Positions 61,300 to 64,000 of a stretch of DNA of 64,000 nucleotides are shown in pieces (positions within the stretch are counted from its first letter, which is position 1; each line of letters opens with the position of its first letter). The notes beneath the pieces were generated by a model. It saw only the letters and a program-made list of their open reading frames with translations. It was not told where the DNA came from and did not search any database. The stretch comes from Hepsetus odoe (lineage: Eukaryota > Chordata > Actinopteri > Characiformes > Hepsetidae), in the NCBI GenBank assembly GCA_017165825.1, contig CM029386.1, positions 6,807,582 to 6,871,581 of the forward strand. Direction: 5' to 3'. A program made the translations under genes and the position numbers.

Positions 61300-61870
61300 A
61301 CATTTAGATAAGTGAAATTACACAGAACACTGCATCTTATGACATGTATGAGTGGTTAAGAAAAACCACCAAACAACAGTCACTGACATAATGAATGACT
61401 TCCAAAGGGCAGGGGTAGCGGTAACACAATCACCTGTTTGAGGAAGACTTTTTAAGGAGAAATATAGAGCGCATACAACCAGATGCAAACCACTCCTCAG
61501 CAGCATTTGAAAACCATATTAAAATTTGCAAGTACGTATAGAGATGGCAGTGTTTCTGGAACAGTTTTATGGACTGATGAAACAAAGATTAATCTCTACC
61601 GAAGTAATGGAAATGCCAAATTGTGGGGAGAGAAAGAATATCTTAATGAGCCAAAACACAAAAACTCATCTGAGAAGCACAGGAGGGTCAAGACTTGGGC
61701 TTGAAACAGTTTGCCTGTCAATTTACAAAAATGCATCCAAACTCATTAGGAGAACCTTTATCATGCAGCAAGACAATGATCCAAAACACTGTTAGTGTGG
61801 TATGGCGGTGGGGGTGGTAAAAGTTTTAGACTGGCCAAGTTAGTCATCAGATCTTAACTCAATCCTTTTG
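61300..61870 (+). pseudogene. Tc1-like transposase fragment
   Basis: Plus-strand frames show WTDETKINLYRSNGNAKLWG (first catalytic acidic block) at 61567-61630 and MQQDNDPKHC (second block) at 61762-61791, in different frames. The N-terminal part is reduced and the third acidic block is not recognisable. No terminal repeats were found. Confidence 0.75.
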
Positions 61871-62145
61871 TTGACTTACTAGCCCTAAATGACCTCAACC
61901 CCTATCTTTTCAAATTTATCTTCTGTTAAGAACCTCCATGCTCACTTAGAGCATAATATGCTAAATATATATTAGTTCCCAGAGTTTTGAAAACTAAAGC
62001 TTGGGGAGAGCCATTTCATACAAAGCCCCCCATCTCTGGAGTACTCTTTTAACCAATGACAAATGTATTTTCTGAAGGGAAAGGCTGCCCACCCACTCAT
62101 TTTAACAAACTACTATCAGAGTTACATGTACTCCAGAAGAGTCTA

Positions 62146-62281
62146 CATTTACATTTACAGCATTTAGCAGATGCTCTTATCCAGAGTGACTTCCATGTCC
62201 TAATTACAGGGACAGTCCCCCTGGACTAGTTAAGGGTCTTGCTCAGGCAAGTACCCTACCACTAGACTACCATCGCCCTTA
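62146..62281 (-). repeat. SINE family C copy, short
   Basis: TTTACAGCATTTAGCAGATGCTCTTATCCAGAGTGACTTCC tail and CCTACCACTAGACTACC head end, with an internally deleted middle. Confidence 0.75.
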
Positions 62282-62382
62282 CTACTGTCTACTGTTCCAT
62301 AGTTGAATCGACCATCATCAGATTCTGCTTCCCTTTGAATTACCTTCTAACTACAAACTCTAATGGACTTCTCACTTATTTG

Positions 62383-62582
62383 GGCAGAGGTAGCCTAGTA
62401 GTTTGGGAGCTAAGGTACCCTTTAGCAAGGTACCGTCCCCATCACCGCTCCTCAGATGCTTTCAATAACTGCCACCTGCTGCATGTGTGTGTGTGTATGG
62501 GTAAAATACAGAGGCTGAATTTCGTTGTGACTCACTGTGTGTTGTGCTGTGTTTCACAATGACAAGAAAAGTCACATTTACT
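62383..62582 (+). repeat. SINE family B copy, diverged
   Basis: Plus-strand copy: GGCAGAGGTAGCCTAGTAG head, GCAAGGTACCGTCCCCATC, the CTGCATGTGTGTG region, tail CACAATGACAAGAAAAGTCAC. Confidence 0.7.
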
Positions 62583-64000
62583 TTTTTTACTTTCTACTAA
62601 CCAAAGGCTATGTAGGCCAAAAGCAGCTAAATATGTTTACTCTGCTTAATATTTATAGGTATCTTACATAATTAATATAATGATATAATAATATTAGGTA
62701 TCTTTTCAGTAATATCTTTTTTGATTATCCAATGTTGACCTGAGGATGGTTGTAATCCCCTTCTGAGTCATGGTTCATTACAAAGAATATACAGACATCA
62801 CTGTTACCATCAGTCTATAAGACAACAGGCAAATTATGAATAACATGTTTTGAAGCTTTAAATCAAATTGAAGCAACTGATCCATTTTGCTTGATCATTT
62901 CAAATGATTTGGTGTAAATGTCACAAACCACCACCATGCAGATATTTTTGTACTCTTTATTGTGGGTTCTGGTCATTGGGGAATAGGGTACATAGGAGCT
63001 CACAATCTTTGCAGCAAAAGAAATTTAGATTGACTACACAGCATTAGTGGACCTGGCAAAATAGACAATGAGTATACAAGGCAGATTTTGTACCTAATAA
63101 ATTGTCCCTGAGAGCACTAAGAACCCTTCTCTTAAATTAAATACTTACTTTCTTCTCTACTTAGTTTCACTTCTTGGATAATTTCTCATCTTTTTATTCC
63201 ACACACTGTTGTTTGCAGATTGCTTCCTTCTCACATTTTTCTATTTCAACAATGAATGAACAAGTTGGCATATGTGTGTATTATGGAATATATATTTATT
63301 AACTTTATACCTTGGCAGTTTTAAGTACACCTCTTTATAATACAATTGCCTGAAAACAGGACAAAACAGGATAAAGTTAAACTTGGTTTCCATTTAACTG
63401 AAGATTCCAAAACTGGCTTCATTAAAAATTATATTCAGACAGTATCTCTTGCATTTGTTTTTCTTAAAGAACACATTCTTGAATCTATTTAGAAAACAAT
63501 GTCGCCATTGTGATTTATGGTTCACTTTGAAAGCAGAATGTGGTCTACTTGAGTGACCTCCAAGAGTTCAGTTAATCCGAATTCCAGAAACAATACACTT
63601 TAGCATGCTGTCTAAGAGCTGGAGACACAATGTCACCCTAATAAACCCTTAAAGTAATAAAAGCATTGCTACCTGAGGAGAAAAAAGAAAAAGAAAGGAC
63701 CTGGAAATCTTCACACAAGCTACACTGTAGAAAATGCATACTGTATGTGATTTCCCTGAAACCTCATTTTAGTCATTTAGATTTTTTCTCAGTTCAAAAT
63801 ATAATAATAGTGAACTAATAAGTAATGAATAGGCCTACTTCACTGAGACTCAGCTATAAACATGTTCTCATTCTTAAATCAAAGTGATACATTTGAAGTT
63901 TTATCCTTTTTTCCTCTTGTGGTTTAACACTCACAGAATGACCTGAAATGTTAAATCAAGAAAAGCAACAAGACTATCATTAGCTTTACTCTATCATAAC
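62583..64000. other. No gene seen
   Basis: AT-rich end of the window without recognised coding, RNA or repeat features. Confidence 0.4.

Overview
The window is nuclear DNA from a teleost fish. It carries spliced vertebrate genes with GT-AG introns, is AT-rich, and is dense in fish-type SINEs, Tc1/mariner transposons, LINE remnants and one chromodomain Ty3/Gypsy element. The species cannot be named from the sequence alone.

Four protein-coding genes can be read exon by exon. smim11 (+, coding 4375-5543) makes a 66-residue membrane protein. rcan1 (-, coding 7669-18733) is a calcineurin regulator with two alternative first coding exons at 18611-18733 and 11153-11239. clic6 (+, coding 21755-37218) has an 852-codon acidic first exon followed by a five-exon CLIC module. 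urp2 (-, coding 39318-41523) is a five-exon secreted precursor that ends in a dibasic site and the decapeptide VCFWKYCSQN. The smim11-rcan1-clic6 order matches human 21q22 next to RUNX1, the so-called ACD (AML/CLIC/DSCR1) segment. No KCNE gene was seen between smim11 and rcan1, where mammals have one.

Region by region: 1-4100 holds SINEs and a reversed RTE LINE fragment. 4120-4370 is a CCAAT-rich smim11 promoter. 5.5-19 kb is rcan1, whose long intron holds a Tc1 copy, a SINE and AT-rich satellites. 19-21.7 kb is SINE-rich. 21.7-37.2 kb is clic6, whose 11-kb first intron holds a decayed Tc1, SINEs and a Tc1-type MITE. 39.3-41.5 kb is urp2. From 42.8 kb onward no confident host gene was found, only LINE (Rex1-like and RTE), Tc1-like, Tigger and SINE remnants and an intact-ended Gypsy element at 53290-57783.

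The strongest unusual signals are these. (1) The young Gypsy element carries inside its PR-RT junction a 176-bp inverted copy of its own 3' LTR end plus 38 bp of the host DNA beside it. (2) It shows a possible self-priming complementarity. (3) The urp2 precursor is long. (4) Two SINE families share one tRNA-like head but have different tails. (5) There is a near-perfect 49-bp-arm hairpin at 60859-60960.
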